The notes under the pieces: generated by a model | The model's input: only the letters and a program-made list of their open reading frames with translations | What the model was told of the DNA's origin: nothing | The model's database searches: none | NCBI GenBank assembly: GCA_049613665.1 | Contig: JBMZCV010000062.1 | Span: 1-24,598 of the forward strand | Length of the DNA: 24,598 bases | Direction: 5' to 3' | Source: JBMZCV01 sp049613665 | GTDB lineage: Bacteria > Bacteroidota > Bacteroidia > Chitinophagales > UBA2359 | Translations under genes and position numbers: made by a program | Shown here: positions 1 through 7,755 of the stretch, one piece after another | Numbering within the stretch: position 1 is the first letter of the stretch | Layout: each line of letters begins with the position of its first letter

Positions 1-135
1 CTCTCAAAATATAATAGTATTGAAAAACAACAATCACTCAATATATTACACCACCTAAAAATGAACACCCAAATTGTCAGAGAACCAAAATATCTTGTGA
101 AAGTCTATTACTTTTTAAACAATAATACAAAATGA
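1..135 (+). CDS. Possible 3' end of an unidentified gene (partial)
   Basis: The frame beginning at base 1 stays open for 44 codons and ends in TGA at 133-135. That stop overlaps the ATG of the next gene (132-134) as ATGA, the arrangement often seen in translationally coupled operons. The visible residues are rich in Lys, Asn and Tyr and match no family I recognise. The other two plus-strand frames are closed by stops within this stretch. An open run of this length can occur by chance in DNA this AT-rich, so the call rests mainly on the ATGA overlap. If real, the Crp/Fnr gene would be the second gene of an operon. Confidence 0.25.
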   Translation, partial: LSKYNSIEKQQSLNILHHLKMNTQIVREPKYLVKVYYFLNNNTK

Positions 136-707
136 AAAACGATTTAATTCAGTCATTCTTTAGCAAATATTACCTTTCCGAAGAAGAGAAAAAAAATATG
201 ATTGAATTGAATTTATTCAAAACCTATGCCAAAGGAACTGTGCTACTCAAGGAAGGCGAATATTCAAAATACAATTATTTTGTAATCAAAGGATGTTTAA
301 GAGCTTATTACATGATAGACGGCATAGAAAAAACTATATCGTTTTACCTTGAAGAAGATGCCATTTTTACAGAAAGCCCTGTTCATGGTAAAGCCTCCAA
401 ATATTATATTATTTGTGAGGAGGATTGTGTTTTGTTAAGAACCTCTCGGAAAGAAGAAGAATTCTTCACAAAAAAATTTCCAAAAATGCTTATCCTGTGT
501 AATGAATTTATCAAGAAAGAAATCGTACAACAACAGGAAAAATTCAATTTTTATACTATTTCTTCTCCTGAATTAAGGTACATAAATATCCTCAAAAACA
601 AACCTCAATTAACTCAAAGAGTTGCACAGTATCATATTGCAAGTTATATAGGTATCAAGCCTGAATCTCTAAGCCGAATAAAAAAACGTATATCCAAAGC
701 GTTTTAA
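132..707 (+). CDS. Crp/Fnr-family transcriptional regulator
   Basis: A 191-residue cytoplasmic DNA-binding regulator. Residues about 25-110 form a cyclic-nucleotide-binding-type beta-barrel, seen in KGTVLLKEGEYSKYNYFVIKG followed by a strand-rich run. A linker helix lies at about 111-145. Residues about 163-188 form a winged helix-turn-helix (RVAQYHIASYIGIKPESLSR). The phosphate-binding-cassette residues that hold cAMP in true Crp (GEL...RxA) are not evident; the region reads EEDAIFTESPVHGKAS. A different ligand, or none, is therefore likely, as in many Bacteroidota members. The ATG at 132 overlaps the stop of the preceding open frame. Next downstream is a Rossmann-fold gene 180 bases away, which this protein might regulate; that is inference from proximity only. 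Confidence 0.85.
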   Translation: MKNDLIQSFFSKYYLSEEEKKNMIELNLFKTYAKGTVLLKEGEYSKYNYFVIKGCLRAYYMIDGIEKTISFYLEEDAIFTESPVHGKASKYYIICEEDCVLLRTSRKEEEFFTKKFPKMLILCNEFIKKEIVQQQEKFNFYTISSPELRYINILKNKPQLTQRVAQYHIASYIGIKPESLSRIKKRISKAF

Positions 708-713
708 GTAATT

Positions 714-802
714 GTTTTTGGGCATTTCGTTGAAGCTAACACGCTGATTGTCAATGCGTTAGCAACGAATCGTCCCTTTATTTAAATAGTGCTTGGCAAT
801 TA
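714..802 (+). repeat. Degenerate dispersed repeat, copy 1
   Basis: This segment just after the Crp/Fnr gene resembles 21656-21747 over about 90 bases. Shared blocks are a leading TTTTT(G/C)GG(C/T)ATT, AGCTAAC, TTGTCAAT/TTATCAAT, TTAGC(A/G)AC, ATTAAATAG or TTTAAATAG, and TTGGCAATTAA. An imperfect inverted repeat, GCTAAC...GTTAGC, sits at 735-763. I counted roughly two-thirds identity by eye. Confidence 0.5.
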
Positions 803-850
803 ATGTTTCATTTCTTAACCTAAGTCAATGAATAGTTTCTATCCAACACT

Positions 851-858
851 TAATTTTG
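851..858 (+). promoter_or_regulatory. Candidate -7 element (TAATTTTG) for the Rossmann gene
   Basis: TAATTTTG matches the Bacteroidota -7 consensus TAnnTTTG exactly and lies 32 bases before the ATG at 891, a normal leader length. No convincing TTTG is seen at the -33 position around 826-832, so this is a partial match. Confidence 0.35.
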
Positions 859-890
859 CACAAGATTATTTAACAAAAATATGAGATGTG

Positions 891-1727
891 ATGGATGAAA
901 ATTTAAATCAAAATAAAAGGCATTTTCTCGTTGTAGCTGCTGCTTCTCGTGGTGCAAGATTTTTTATAAAGAAAGCTTTAAGACAAGGACATAATGTAAC
1001 TGGCTTATGTCGTGCCGAATCGGACAAAGCTGCATTGGAACGTATCACCAAATTGCTTCAAGAAACTGAACTGACATCTGGCGGTGTACCAGCAGCCAAC
1101 AAAGCGGGTAAACTACTTGCTAAAAATAGCAATATATTAGATGCAATATCTTACAAAGAACTCCTCGAAAAAGATGCTTCTATTGATGCTATCGTCTGTT
1201 ATGTAGGTGTAGCCGAAAAAATCAAAGACTTATACAGTAAAAAACTTCAACTATATACAAAAACTTATGGAGCAATCGTAGAAGGCATGAGAAAAAGTAG
1301 ATGGGTGGAGACATTTATTCACGGTAGTTCTGGGAGTGAAGGTATTCCAGGGCAACATAAATTTCAACTTCCTGCAAATTTTAAACTAAAGTGGTTTTTA
1401 AAGCTATTGGGAAATACTCCAGCTACTCAAAACTATTTCAAAAGTGAGCATATTCTTGCTGATGCTAAAAAAGAAGGACTGAAATTTATATTGTTTAGAC
1501 CTGCCTTTTTAGTTTCGAGTAGAGCAAAAAGGAATTATGGTTATTGCTTTGATACAACTGGCTTTAACAATATTGAACTTCCCCTTAAAAAAGCAAAAAT
1601 GAGTATAAGTCGTGAGGATGTGGCTGAAGAAATTTTACGTGTCGCCACATTATCTGAAATTAATCGCAAAAAATACTACGGACATGGTGTATATTTAGTT
1701 GATTTGAAAAAAACACATAGACATTAA
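891..1727 (+). CDS. NAD(P)-binding Rossmann-fold (NmrA/epimerase-like) protein with degenerate Gly-rich loop
   Basis: A 278-residue protein with the atypical short-chain dehydrogenase/NAD(P)H-binding layout. The first strand and dinucleotide loop are at about 11-25 and the following helix is KKALRQGHNVTGLCR. A central HGSSGSEG is at 144-151. YFKSEHILADAKKEGLKFILFRPAFLV, at about 182-208, corresponds to the K...E...RP segment of this family. The loop usually reading GATGxxG reads AAASRGA here (about 16-22), so cofactor binding is doubtful. The ATG at 891 is chosen over the in-frame GTG at 888 because a candidate -7 element fits it and the extra codon adds nothing. It is probably soluble. The substrate is unknown, and it could be a redox sensor rather than an enzyme. 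The next gene begins 153 bases downstream on the same strand. Confidence 0.7.
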   Translation: MDENLNQNKRHFLVVAAASRGARFFIKKALRQGHNVTGLCRAESDKAALERITKLLQETELTSGGVPAANKAGKLLAKNSNILDAISYKELLEKDASIDAIVCYVGVAEKIKDLYSKKLQLYTKTYGAIVEGMRKSRWVETFIHGSSGSEGIPGQHKFQLPANFKLKWFLKLLGNTPATQNYFKSEHILADAKKEGLKFILFRPAFLVSSRAKRNYGYCFDTTGFNNIELPLKKAKMSISREDVAEEILRVATLSEINRKKYYGHGVYLVDLKKTHRH

Positions 1728-1784
1728 TTTCGTATAGCTTAATGAAACTGTTATATGTTGTAAGTTTTCATTCCTTTTCTGCAC

Positions 1785-1820
1785 TTTTTACGCAAAAAAA
1801 TCTTGATTAATATTTGCTTT
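1785..1820 (+). repeat. Duplicated 36-bp promoter-like element, copy 1
   Basis: This 36-base stretch matches 4164-4199 at 31 of 36 positions by my count. It contains GCAAAAAAATCTTGA followed by ATTTG. All five differences are transitions. Each copy lies in the leader of a plus-strand gene. Confidence 0.55.
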
Positions 1821-1831
1821 GTTGTATCTTG
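1803..1831 (+). promoter_or_regulatory. Candidate promoter of the serine-hydrolase gene
   Basis: TTG at 1803-1805, a 19-base spacer, then TATCTTG at 1825-1831 approximates the Bacteroidota -33/-7 promoter. The start codon at 1881 would follow a leader of about 40 bases. The -7 box is imperfect. The -33 part lies inside the duplicated 36-bp element. Confidence 0.35.
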
Positions 1832-1880
1832 TGAAATACTATTATATTATCAAACAATAATAAGGATTTTTTATCATATT

Positions 1881-4139
1881 ATGAGAATAGCAAGATTTAT
1901 TATTTTCAATTTAGTAATTGCCCTATTTTCCATTTCGATATTTGGACAGGTAATTAATGGAACAATCATAGATGCGAAAAGCACTAAACCAATACCTTAT
2001 GCTAATATTTTAATTAAGGGTACTCAAGTAGGCACGGTTTCTAATCAAGATGGACAATTTGAGATAAGTGTGGCAAATCTAAATCAGGAATTTACATTAG
2101 TAATATCTGTAATTGGATATAGCACTCTGGAAACAAAAATTACGAAAGAAATAAATGACTCGAAATTGATTGTTGAGCTTGAAGAATCTGCCATTGAATT
2201 ACAAAAAGTAGTAGTTACCTATTTATCGGCAAAAGATGTTTTAGATAATTTTTATAAAAACTATGCTAGAAACTATTTTCAAGGCACTTCCTTTACCAAT
2301 GCTTTTTATCATTCAACTTTGTCTGAGAATGGCGAATGCAAGCATTTGTTAGAAGCGACTATAAATGTGCGAGCGTTTAAAAATAAAAAGAAGAGAGCTT
2401 TTGAAGTCGAAATCACTAACCGTAGAAAATCCAATGATTACAGAATCGAACGATGGGGCGAAAAAAACAATTATCTATTTGATGCAATTGCTAGTAATCC
2501 AATGCTCAAATTATCTGAATTTTTGGATGTCAAAAATTTAAAAAACTACAATTTAAAAAGACTTTCTAATACTACCTATAATGATGAAACAATCTATGTA
2601 ATTGAATTTACTCCCAAGCAGCATGTGAAAAAACCACTTTATAAAGCACTAGCATATTTCAATTCTAACGATTATGCTTTAATTAAAACTGATTATGAAT
2701 TTTATAATGATGATGAAAAAATTAAAAACCAAAGTTTAAAAGATAAAACGTATCATATCTCATTCATTTCAGGCAGTTTCCAATATCAAAAAATAGACAA
2801 TTACTATACACCAAAATATTTAAGCTATAACAATGGCTGGACAGTGATTAACAATGTTACGAATGATACAATCGTCAAAGACATATTGAAAGATGAGATA
2901 TTATTTATAGAAACACAAAATGACAAGTATTCCACAATTTCAAATCCTTTAACGAAATGGGGAGATATTTATAAAAAGCCGTTTCCATATAATTTTGGAT
3001 ATTGGAATAATCAAACAAAAATACCTCCTTCTAATCTATTTGCAAAAGCTATTGAGGATTTGGAAAAACATCAGCCCATCGAAATTCAATATTTCAGTAA
3101 TTCATCTACCAATGGCTTGCTTCAGAATTTCGAAGATACTCCAAGTGGTAAAATAGATAGTATTCTAACCATTTACAATTTATCAAATTCATTTAACGGT
3201 GTTGCTTTGATTACATATGATGGGGAAATTATTCACCATAAAGCATATGGTTATAGTGATATTAAAAATAAGGTGAGTTTAAATACTTCTAGTATATTCG
3301 ACATAGGTTCAATAACTAAACAATTTACTACTGCCATTATTTTAAAATTAAGAGAGGCTGGCAAATTAAGTCTAGAAGATAAAATAGGGAAGTATTTACC
3401 AGACCATAGATATGCAAATCAGATTACAATACATCAATTACTCGCTCACAGAACTGGCATTCCCACTTTTGATTATCAGACAAAACTGAACAATTCTAAA
3501 TGGTTTAATACCAAAATGACGACAAAGGAAATGATTAGTTCTTATTGTAGCGGTGATTTAGAATTTGAACCAGATAGCCAAATGGAATATAGCAATAGTA
3601 ATTTTATTATTCTAGCAGCGATTATCGAAGAAATTGAAGCGAAAGATTACTACTCGGTTCTAAATAACATTATACTTCATCCGCTAAACTTACATCATAC
3701 TTATAGCCCCGATTCATTACCATCACAGAATGTGACAAAAGGATATGTGTTTGAAGATAATTACCTTTCGCCTGAACCAAATTGGAAAAAAATAAATATT
3801 ATTGGTGGAGGAGGCATATATAGTACATCTACCGATTTATTGAAATGGATTAATGCTACTAATGCTACAAAGTTTCTTAGTATAAAAGATAAAGTTTTAA
3901 TCAAATCGCCTATTTCATATTATGAATATTACAATTCTGATTTTGGGTATAGTTGGGCGATAAATAAGGGAATGTTAAAATCAACAAGCCCTACCTATTT
4001 TTATGGCGGCACAAGCTTAGGTTACTTTTCTATGATAACTACTATTCCTGAACAAAACATCAATATTATACTATTGAGTAATACAGGGAATTTTCCAAGA
4101 ATAGACTTAACTAATGAACTATTAAAAATGTTAAAATAA
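1881..4139 (+). CDS. Exported CarboxypepD_reg-like / serine beta-lactamase-like fusion protein
   Basis: A 752-residue exported protein. Residues 1 to about 22 form a signal peptide (MRIARFIIFNLVIALFSIS, ending IFGQ). Residues about 23-95 are a CarboxypepD_reg-like beta-sandwich (VINGTIIDAKSTKPIPYANI). Residues about 100-420 are a strand-rich middle region typical of Bacteroidota envelope proteins but not assignable by eye. Residues about 425-750 are a class C beta-lactamase/penicillin-binding-type serine hydrolase with SxxK S477-I-T-K480, YSN Y570-S-N572, and YGGTSLG at 708-714 in place of the third (KTG/HxG) motif. LLAHRTGIP is the usual family segment. All catalytic positions are present, so activity as an esterase, D-amino-acid peptidase or carboxypeptidase in the envelope is plausible; the substrate is unknown. 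An in-frame TTG at 1803 would add 26 residues before the signal peptide and is rejected. Confidence 0.8.
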   Translation: MRIARFIIFNLVIALFSISIFGQVINGTIIDAKSTKPIPYANILIKGTQVGTVSNQDGQFEISVANLNQEFTLVISVIGYSTLETKITKEINDSKLIVELEESAIELQKVVVTYLSAKDVLDNFYKNYARNYFQGTSFTNAFYHSTLSENGECKHLLEATINVRAFKNKKKRAFEVEITNRRKSNDYRIERWGEKNNYLFDAIASNPMLKLSEFLDVKNLKNYNLKRLSNTTYNDETIYVIEFTPKQHVKKPLYKALAYFNSNDYALIKTDYEFYNDDEKIKNQSLKDKTYHISFISGSFQYQKIDNYYTPKYLSYNNGWTVINNVTNDTIVKDILKDEILFIETQNDKYSTISNPLTKWGDIYKKPFPYNFGYWNNQTKIPPSNLFAKAIEDLEKHQPIEIQYFSNSSTNGLLQNFEDTPSGKIDSILTIYNLSNSFNGVALITYDGEIIHHKAYGYSDIKNKVSLNTSSIFDIGSITKQFTTAIILKLREAGKLSLEDKIGKYLPDHRYANQITIHQLLAHRTGIPTFDYQTKLNNSKWFNTKMTTKEMISSYCSGDLEFEPDSQMEYSNSNFIILAAIIEEIEAKDYYSVLNNIILHPLNLHHTYSPDSLPSQNVTKGYVFEDNYLSPEPNWKKINIIGGGGIYSTSTDLLKWINATNATKFLSIKDKVLIKSPISYYEYYNSDFGYSWAINKGMLKSTSPTYFYGGTSLGYFSMITTIPEQNINIILLSNTGNFPRIDLTNELLKMLK

Positions 4140-4163
4140 ACTATAACAACTTTTCTATTTCCT

Positions 4164-4199
4164 TTTTTATGCAAAAAAATCTTGACTAGCATTTGTTTT
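4164..4199 (+). repeat. Duplicated 36-bp promoter-like element, copy 2
   Basis: This is the partner of 1785-1820, with the same GCAAAAAAATCTTGA core followed by ATTTG. It begins 25 bases after the hydrolase stop codon and lies about 105 bases before the next gene. No good TAnnTTTG box sits 19-21 bases after its TTG (4182-4184), so promoter function is less clear for this copy. Confidence 0.5.
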
Positions 4200-4304
4200 T
4201 TTGAATGAATTGTTTTATTATTGCAATCATTAGTTAGGACATTCAATCTTTGCTAAAAAATACAGCTTGTGGCCTTGTAAAAAACTATTATTTAAACTAT
4301 AAAT

Positions 4305-5582
4305 ATGATAAGCATTTTAAAAATACCTTATGAAAATTATTCGGGTAATTTAATATGGATAGCACCATATTTTTACCCTATAAATGAATTAGAAGAAGGT
4401 TTACAGCAACTAACAGAAAAAGAATATTGGGTAAGTCTTTTTCCACAAGGAGACGGACTAACTTTTAATCATCCATCAATAATAGATGAAAATGAAATAT
4501 TACAAGATTTTAAAATAGTTTTTCCTTGGATGAATATTGTATTAAAGTCTTCAGAGCAAAAAGTAGTAAAAGATATTAACTTATTCGATGAACAAATAGT
4601 TATTCTTCCTTTAAGTCGATTTGAATTATCTGAGAATATTCATACATCAAAATTCAGCATTTTTGCAGTTGGCGAATTAGACATAGATAAAATTGAAATT
4701 TCCACAATTAATGAGATTCTCTATAAAGATTCAGTATCTAAGAGTATTAGAGATCAAATTAATGAAGTAACTGGAATTGAAAAATCAATCTTTAAAGAAA
4801 GACCTCTTATTGTGATGAAGAATAAAATAACTATTGAAAAATATATAAACTTAAAACACTCAGATGATAACGAATTAATCAAAGAATATTCAAATCAAGC
4901 AGAGGAAATATTCGATATAATCCGTTTTGAAAATTGTAATTATTTAGTTCCAGAATTATTGCCAGCTAGAGCAGGTTTGTATAACGATCGTTACTCTACA
5001 GCATTAGTATATTTTCCAAAATATAAGAAAGGATTTTTTCAAGCACGTGAAGTAGAATTAAAAGTCTTTGCAAAAGGGATTGGATTAAGATTGGATAACA
5101 TAGATACAATTAAATATCATAGATTAATTGTTGGTGATTTAAACGAAACTGGAAGAATTGCAAAACATGCATTAAGACTCAATTCATTAATTCAAGAAAG
5201 TGATAACGAAACAATGAAGTTTGTTCAAATTATGACTTTACTAGAATTTATTGGTGATCCTTATGGGTTTCAAAAATTTCAAAAAATAAAAGGAAGGCTT
5301 ATATCAGTATTAGCTAAAAATAAAACTGAATACCATCAAATAAGTCAAAGATTTAAGCAACTAACAGGTGGGAATAACAAAGATGGCATAAGAACATTAA
5401 TAGTTCATGTAGGGAAAAGAATCGAAGAACTATTTCCTGATTTAATAGTTAGAAAAGAATTATTTAAAGAATTGGAAAAATATGTCCACCTCAATATAAG
5501 ATACATGATTAACAATTATGAATTAGAATGGGAAAGATTTGATGAATTAAGATTAGACAAAGCAGAGAAATTACAGGCTTAA
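4305..5582 (+). CDS. Unrecognised protein with C-terminal HEPN-like RxxxxH motif
   Basis: A 425-residue protein with no signal peptide or membrane segment, so probably cytoplasmic. I do not recognise the first 300 or so residues. They are acidic and mixed alpha/beta, and include VFPWMNIVL and LLPARAGLYNDRYSTALVYFP. The C-terminal part (about 300-415) is helical. It contains RTLIVH, with R363 and H368 spaced as in the RX4-6H motif of HEPN domains, close to the LRNxIVH pattern of Apea-like HEPN proteins. HEPN proteins are often RNases or toxins in defence systems, but many are not. No partner nucleotidyltransferase, antitoxin or helicase is adjacent. The reading frame is intact and very AT-rich. 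The ATG at 4305 is the first in frame. The next gene is convergent. Confidence 0.6.
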   Translation: MISILKIPYENYSGNLIWIAPYFYPINELEEGLQQLTEKEYWVSLFPQGDGLTFNHPSIIDENEILQDFKIVFPWMNIVLKSSEQKVVKDINLFDEQIVILPLSRFELSENIHTSKFSIFAVGELDIDKIEISTINEILYKDSVSKSIRDQINEVTGIEKSIFKERPLIVMKNKITIEKYINLKHSDDNELIKEYSNQAEEIFDIIRFENCNYLVPELLPARAGLYNDRYSTALVYFPKYKKGFFQAREVELKVFAKGIGLRLDNIDTIKYHRLIVGDLNETGRIAKHALRLNSLIQESDNETMKFVQIMTLLEFIGDPYGFQKFQKIKGRLISVLAKNKTEYHQISQRFKQLTGGNNKDGIRTLIVHVGKRIEELFPDLIVRKELFKELEKYVHLNIRYMINNYELEWERFDELRLDKAEKLQA

Positions 5583-5587
5583 AAGAG

Positions 5588-5615
5588 ATTAATTAGTTAT
5601 ACATGTCTAATTAAT
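5588..5615 (+). terminator. AT-only hairpin after the HEPN-like gene
   Basis: ATTAATTAG (5588-5596) and CTAATTAAT (5607-5615) are perfect complements around a 10-base loop, starting 6 bases after the stop codon. No long T-run follows, so it would be a weak terminator. Confidence 0.35.
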
Positions 5616-5698
5616 TAATATTACAATGGCATCTAGGAATAACAAAATAATTATATCTCAAATAAAAAAATGAGACCTAACAAATGCTATACGTCCAT

Positions 5699-5735
5699 AG
5701 CGGCTATGCTATGTGACATGGCGGAGATAGCCGTT
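5699..5735. other. GC-rich stem-loop at the end of the convergent propeller gene
   Basis: CGGCTAT (5701-5707) pairs with ATAGCCG (5727-5733), flanked by a wobble pair. A second imperfect inner stem pairs GCTATGT with ACATGGC. It abuts the propeller gene's stop codon (5734-5736) and stands out in GC from the surroundings. It may end transcription from the minus strand, though no T-run follows. Confidence 0.35.
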
Positions 5736-6870
5736 ATTCCAAAACCTCCATATCCGTCATATAAATATAAGTCTTCCCAATTTGCCCTTTTATCCAATTT
5801 TTATCTTTTTTATGGATGTCGCTCGAATAGTTGAGCAAAATGTAAGTGCCGTTTTCTTTTTGTGCCAAAGCAGGAAAAGCCGTATCGCCTGTGCTTGCAA
5901 AATCTTTCAAGTGCCGCCACGACATCGTTTCTTTTTCGAGCAAAAAAATAGCCGTCTTCTTTTTTGTGAAAGAATAACGCAGCAAATTTAGTCTATCTCT
6001 GCCTATTTTCTGCACATATTTTCCATCTTTATCGAGATTTCGGCGAGCGATTAAAAAAATATTTCCGCCTTCCTCAAATATCAAAGAGCTATCGTATTTT
6101 ATAGGCGAGTGTTTAACTTTCCATTGGTGGAGGCTATCTTTTCGAGCAAAAAAAGTGTGCGAACCGTCAAATTCCGAACGTGCTACGCCCCAAATATTTC
6201 CCTCCTCATCAAAAATAAATTCGCCTTCGCCAATGCCTTTTTCGTGCAAAATTTGCGGTTTTTCGCTGATAGGCTCGAAATTTTGGCCGTCTTTGCTAGT
6301 GAACAGTCGCAAATCAACAGCTTTTTTGTTGTAAGCATTTTTGCCATAATAAGCCGAGAGATACAATAAGCCTTCATGCACACGCAAACGCCACGGAACA
6401 TAGCCATCTAAGCTCGTTTTGTGGTGCGTTGTCCATGTTTTGGTGTCTTTTTCTTTGTATGAAAAATAGAGATTTTGCGGTTCAAATTTCCAAAATTTTT
6501 TGCCACCTTCAAAAAAATAAAGAAACAATTTGCCTTTGTAAGCCGCAAAACGTGGCTCTCTCAAATCGTTATTTAAATGAAATTCGGTTTCGTAATCCCA
6601 TGTGTTCAAATCTTTGGAGCTGATGACATAGATTTTTGTTTTTTTAGAAGCAAAATGCGTTGGAGCGGTGCGAAAAGCGAGATAATATTTGTTTTCGTAA
6701 AAAATGAAATCCAAATTATTGTTTGCATCTTGAATATCAATATTTTTAGGCAAATTTTCTGATGGAATAACTTTTTGCCAAGCGGTATTTTCTATGGTTT
6801 GGGCATTTACAGAAAAAAGTAAGGCAATATGTAGAACGAAAAAAAGAAAAATGTGGAAAATTGATTTCAT
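5734..6870 (-). CDS. Secreted beta-propeller (sialidase/GH43-like) protein
   Basis: A 378-residue protein with an N-terminal signal peptide (MKSIFHIFLFFVLHIALLFS, cleavage near VNAQ at 21-24). The rest is a run of short beta-strand blades: FYENKYYLAFRTAP (about 57-70), SSKDLNTW (84-91), REPRF (104-108), VPWRLRVHEGLLYLSAYYG, TSKDGQNFEP (191-200), GEFIFDEEGNIWGVARSE (about 216-233) and GGNIFLIARRN (268-278). The S-x-D-x-x-x-W and repeated Arg-containing blade motifs are those of sialidase/BNR and five-bladed glycosidase propellers. No complete catalytic set can be assigned by eye, so a glycan-binding or hydrolytic role is only inferred. There is no T9SS or lipoprotein signal, so it is probably periplasmic or released. 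It is separated from the upstream nitroreductase gene by a terminator, so it probably has its own promoter. Confidence 0.65.
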   Translation of the reverse strand: MKSIFHIFLFFVLHIALLFSVNAQTIENTAWQKVIPSENLPKNIDIQDANNNLDFIFYENKYYLAFRTAPTHFASKKTKIYVISSKDLNTWDYETEFHLNNDLREPRFAAYKGKLFLYFFEGGKKFWKFEPQNLYFSYKEKDTKTWTTHHKTSLDGYVPWRLRVHEGLLYLSAYYGKNAYNKKAVDLRLFTSKDGQNFEPISEKPQILHEKGIGEGEFIFDEEGNIWGVARSEFDGSHTFFARKDSLHQWKVKHSPIKYDSSLIFEEGGNIFLIARRNLDKDGKYVQKIGRDRLNLLRYSFTKKKTAIFLLEKETMSWRHLKDFASTGDTAFPALAQKENGTYILLNYSSDIHKKDKNWIKGQIGKTYIYMTDMEVLE

Positions 6871-6896
6871 ATTTTTTTAGCCAAGTTGTGATAAAT

Positions 6897-6931
6897 AAAA
6901 AATGACATACCGCAAAGATATGTCATTTTTT
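6897..6931 (-). terminator. Strong intrinsic terminator of the nitroreductase gene
   Basis: AAAAAATGACATA (6897-6909) and TATGTCATTTTTT (6919-6931) form a perfect 13-bp stem with a 9-base loop. Read on the minus strand it begins 32 bases after the nitroreductase stop (6964-6966) and ends in a T-run. The symmetric A/T ends mean it could also work on the plus strand. Confidence 0.8.
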
Positions 6932-6963
6932 GTTTGTGTTACTTTTTTCTGAAAAAGAAAATA

Positions 6964-7599
6964 CTAGATTTCTACAAATAAATCAGCTTTCGTTTTTCGT
7001 ACTTTTGGCAAGCCAGCATAATAATCTTCTGCATGACGGTAGCCGAGTGTAACAACTAAGCAAGGCCGCAAATTTTTGTCTGCCAAACCTAAAATTTCAC
7101 TATAAGCATTTGCATCAAAGCCTTCGATTGGGCAAGCATCTATTTTCAAACTTGCAGCGGCTGTCAAAAGGTTGCCACTTGCCAAATAAGCTTGCTTTTC
7201 TGACCAAAAGCTATCGGCATTTGCACTTTTCAAGTGTGCAAGAGATTGTTTAATCATTCCTGAATAAGGAGCTAAATCTTCCAATTTCATACCACGAGTT
7301 GCTGCTGTATTGGCTATAAAATCATCAACGTGTTCGTCGTTTACGCTATTGAAAGCACAAAATACTAGCATATCAGAAGCATCTGTAATCTGCGTTTGAT
7401 TCCAAGAAGCTGGTTTTAGTTACTCTCTTATTGCTGCATTTTTAATGTGCAAAATTTTGTAAGGTTGCATACCAAAAGAAGAAGCAGAAAGCTGCGTTGC
7501 TGTTAATAGGGTTTCTACATCTTCGGCAGATATTTTTTTCTCTGCATCAAATCGTTTAGTGGCATATCGCCAATTCAAATCTTCTATAATGTTTGACAT
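6964..7599 (-). pseudogene. nfsB-like nitroreductase gene with an in-frame stop at codon 60
   Basis: Read as one frame from the ATG at 7599-7597 to the TAG at 6964-6966, this encodes 211 codons of an oxygen-insensitive NAD(P)H nitroreductase, an FMN-binding flavoenzyme that reduces nitroaromatics or quinones. The N-terminal part has RYATKRFDAEKKIS (11-24) and SSFGMQPYKIL (40-50). After the break come LKPASWNQTQITDAS (61-75), GNLLTAAASLKIDACPIEGFD and LGYRHAEDYYAGLPKVRKT. All are standard family landmarks in the right order and spacing. The only lesion is TAA at 7422-7420, between IRE and LKPAS, where the family normally has a Lys, Gln or similar residue. There is no frameshift. The downstream part could start at Met77 (7371) but would lack part of the FMN site. 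Possible explanations are a recent inactivating mutation, a sequencing error, or read-through. Confidence 0.85.
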
Positions 7600-7755
7600 A
7601 TTATTTTTTAGTTTCTAATTTTGAATTTTTACTGAAAAACTCAAGTTTTAATATTTTGAAATACCAAGAGATAAACGCACAAAAATGTTTTTGGTTCAAA
7701 AAAAGCATTAACAAGTGTTTAGAAATGTTAAAAATGAGCTTGCTAGAAATAAAAA

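Noticed and set aside
735..763. GCTAAC...GTTAGC looked like an integron attC site
   Set aside because: The arms do not fit RYYYAAC/GTTRRRY, inner boxes are missing, the element is too short, and no integrase or cassette array is nearby.
1803..1880. TTG start giving a 26-residue N-terminal extension of the hydrolase
   Set aside because: The signal peptide begins at the ATG at 1881, and the TTG lies in a promoter-like element.
4022..4246. Minus-strand frame of 74 codons
   Set aside because: It is antisense to the end of the hydrolase gene, with no family resemblance and poor codon pattern.
5782..6762. Several plus-strand frames
   Set aside because: They are shadows of the minus-strand propeller gene, which has a signal peptide and conserved blades.
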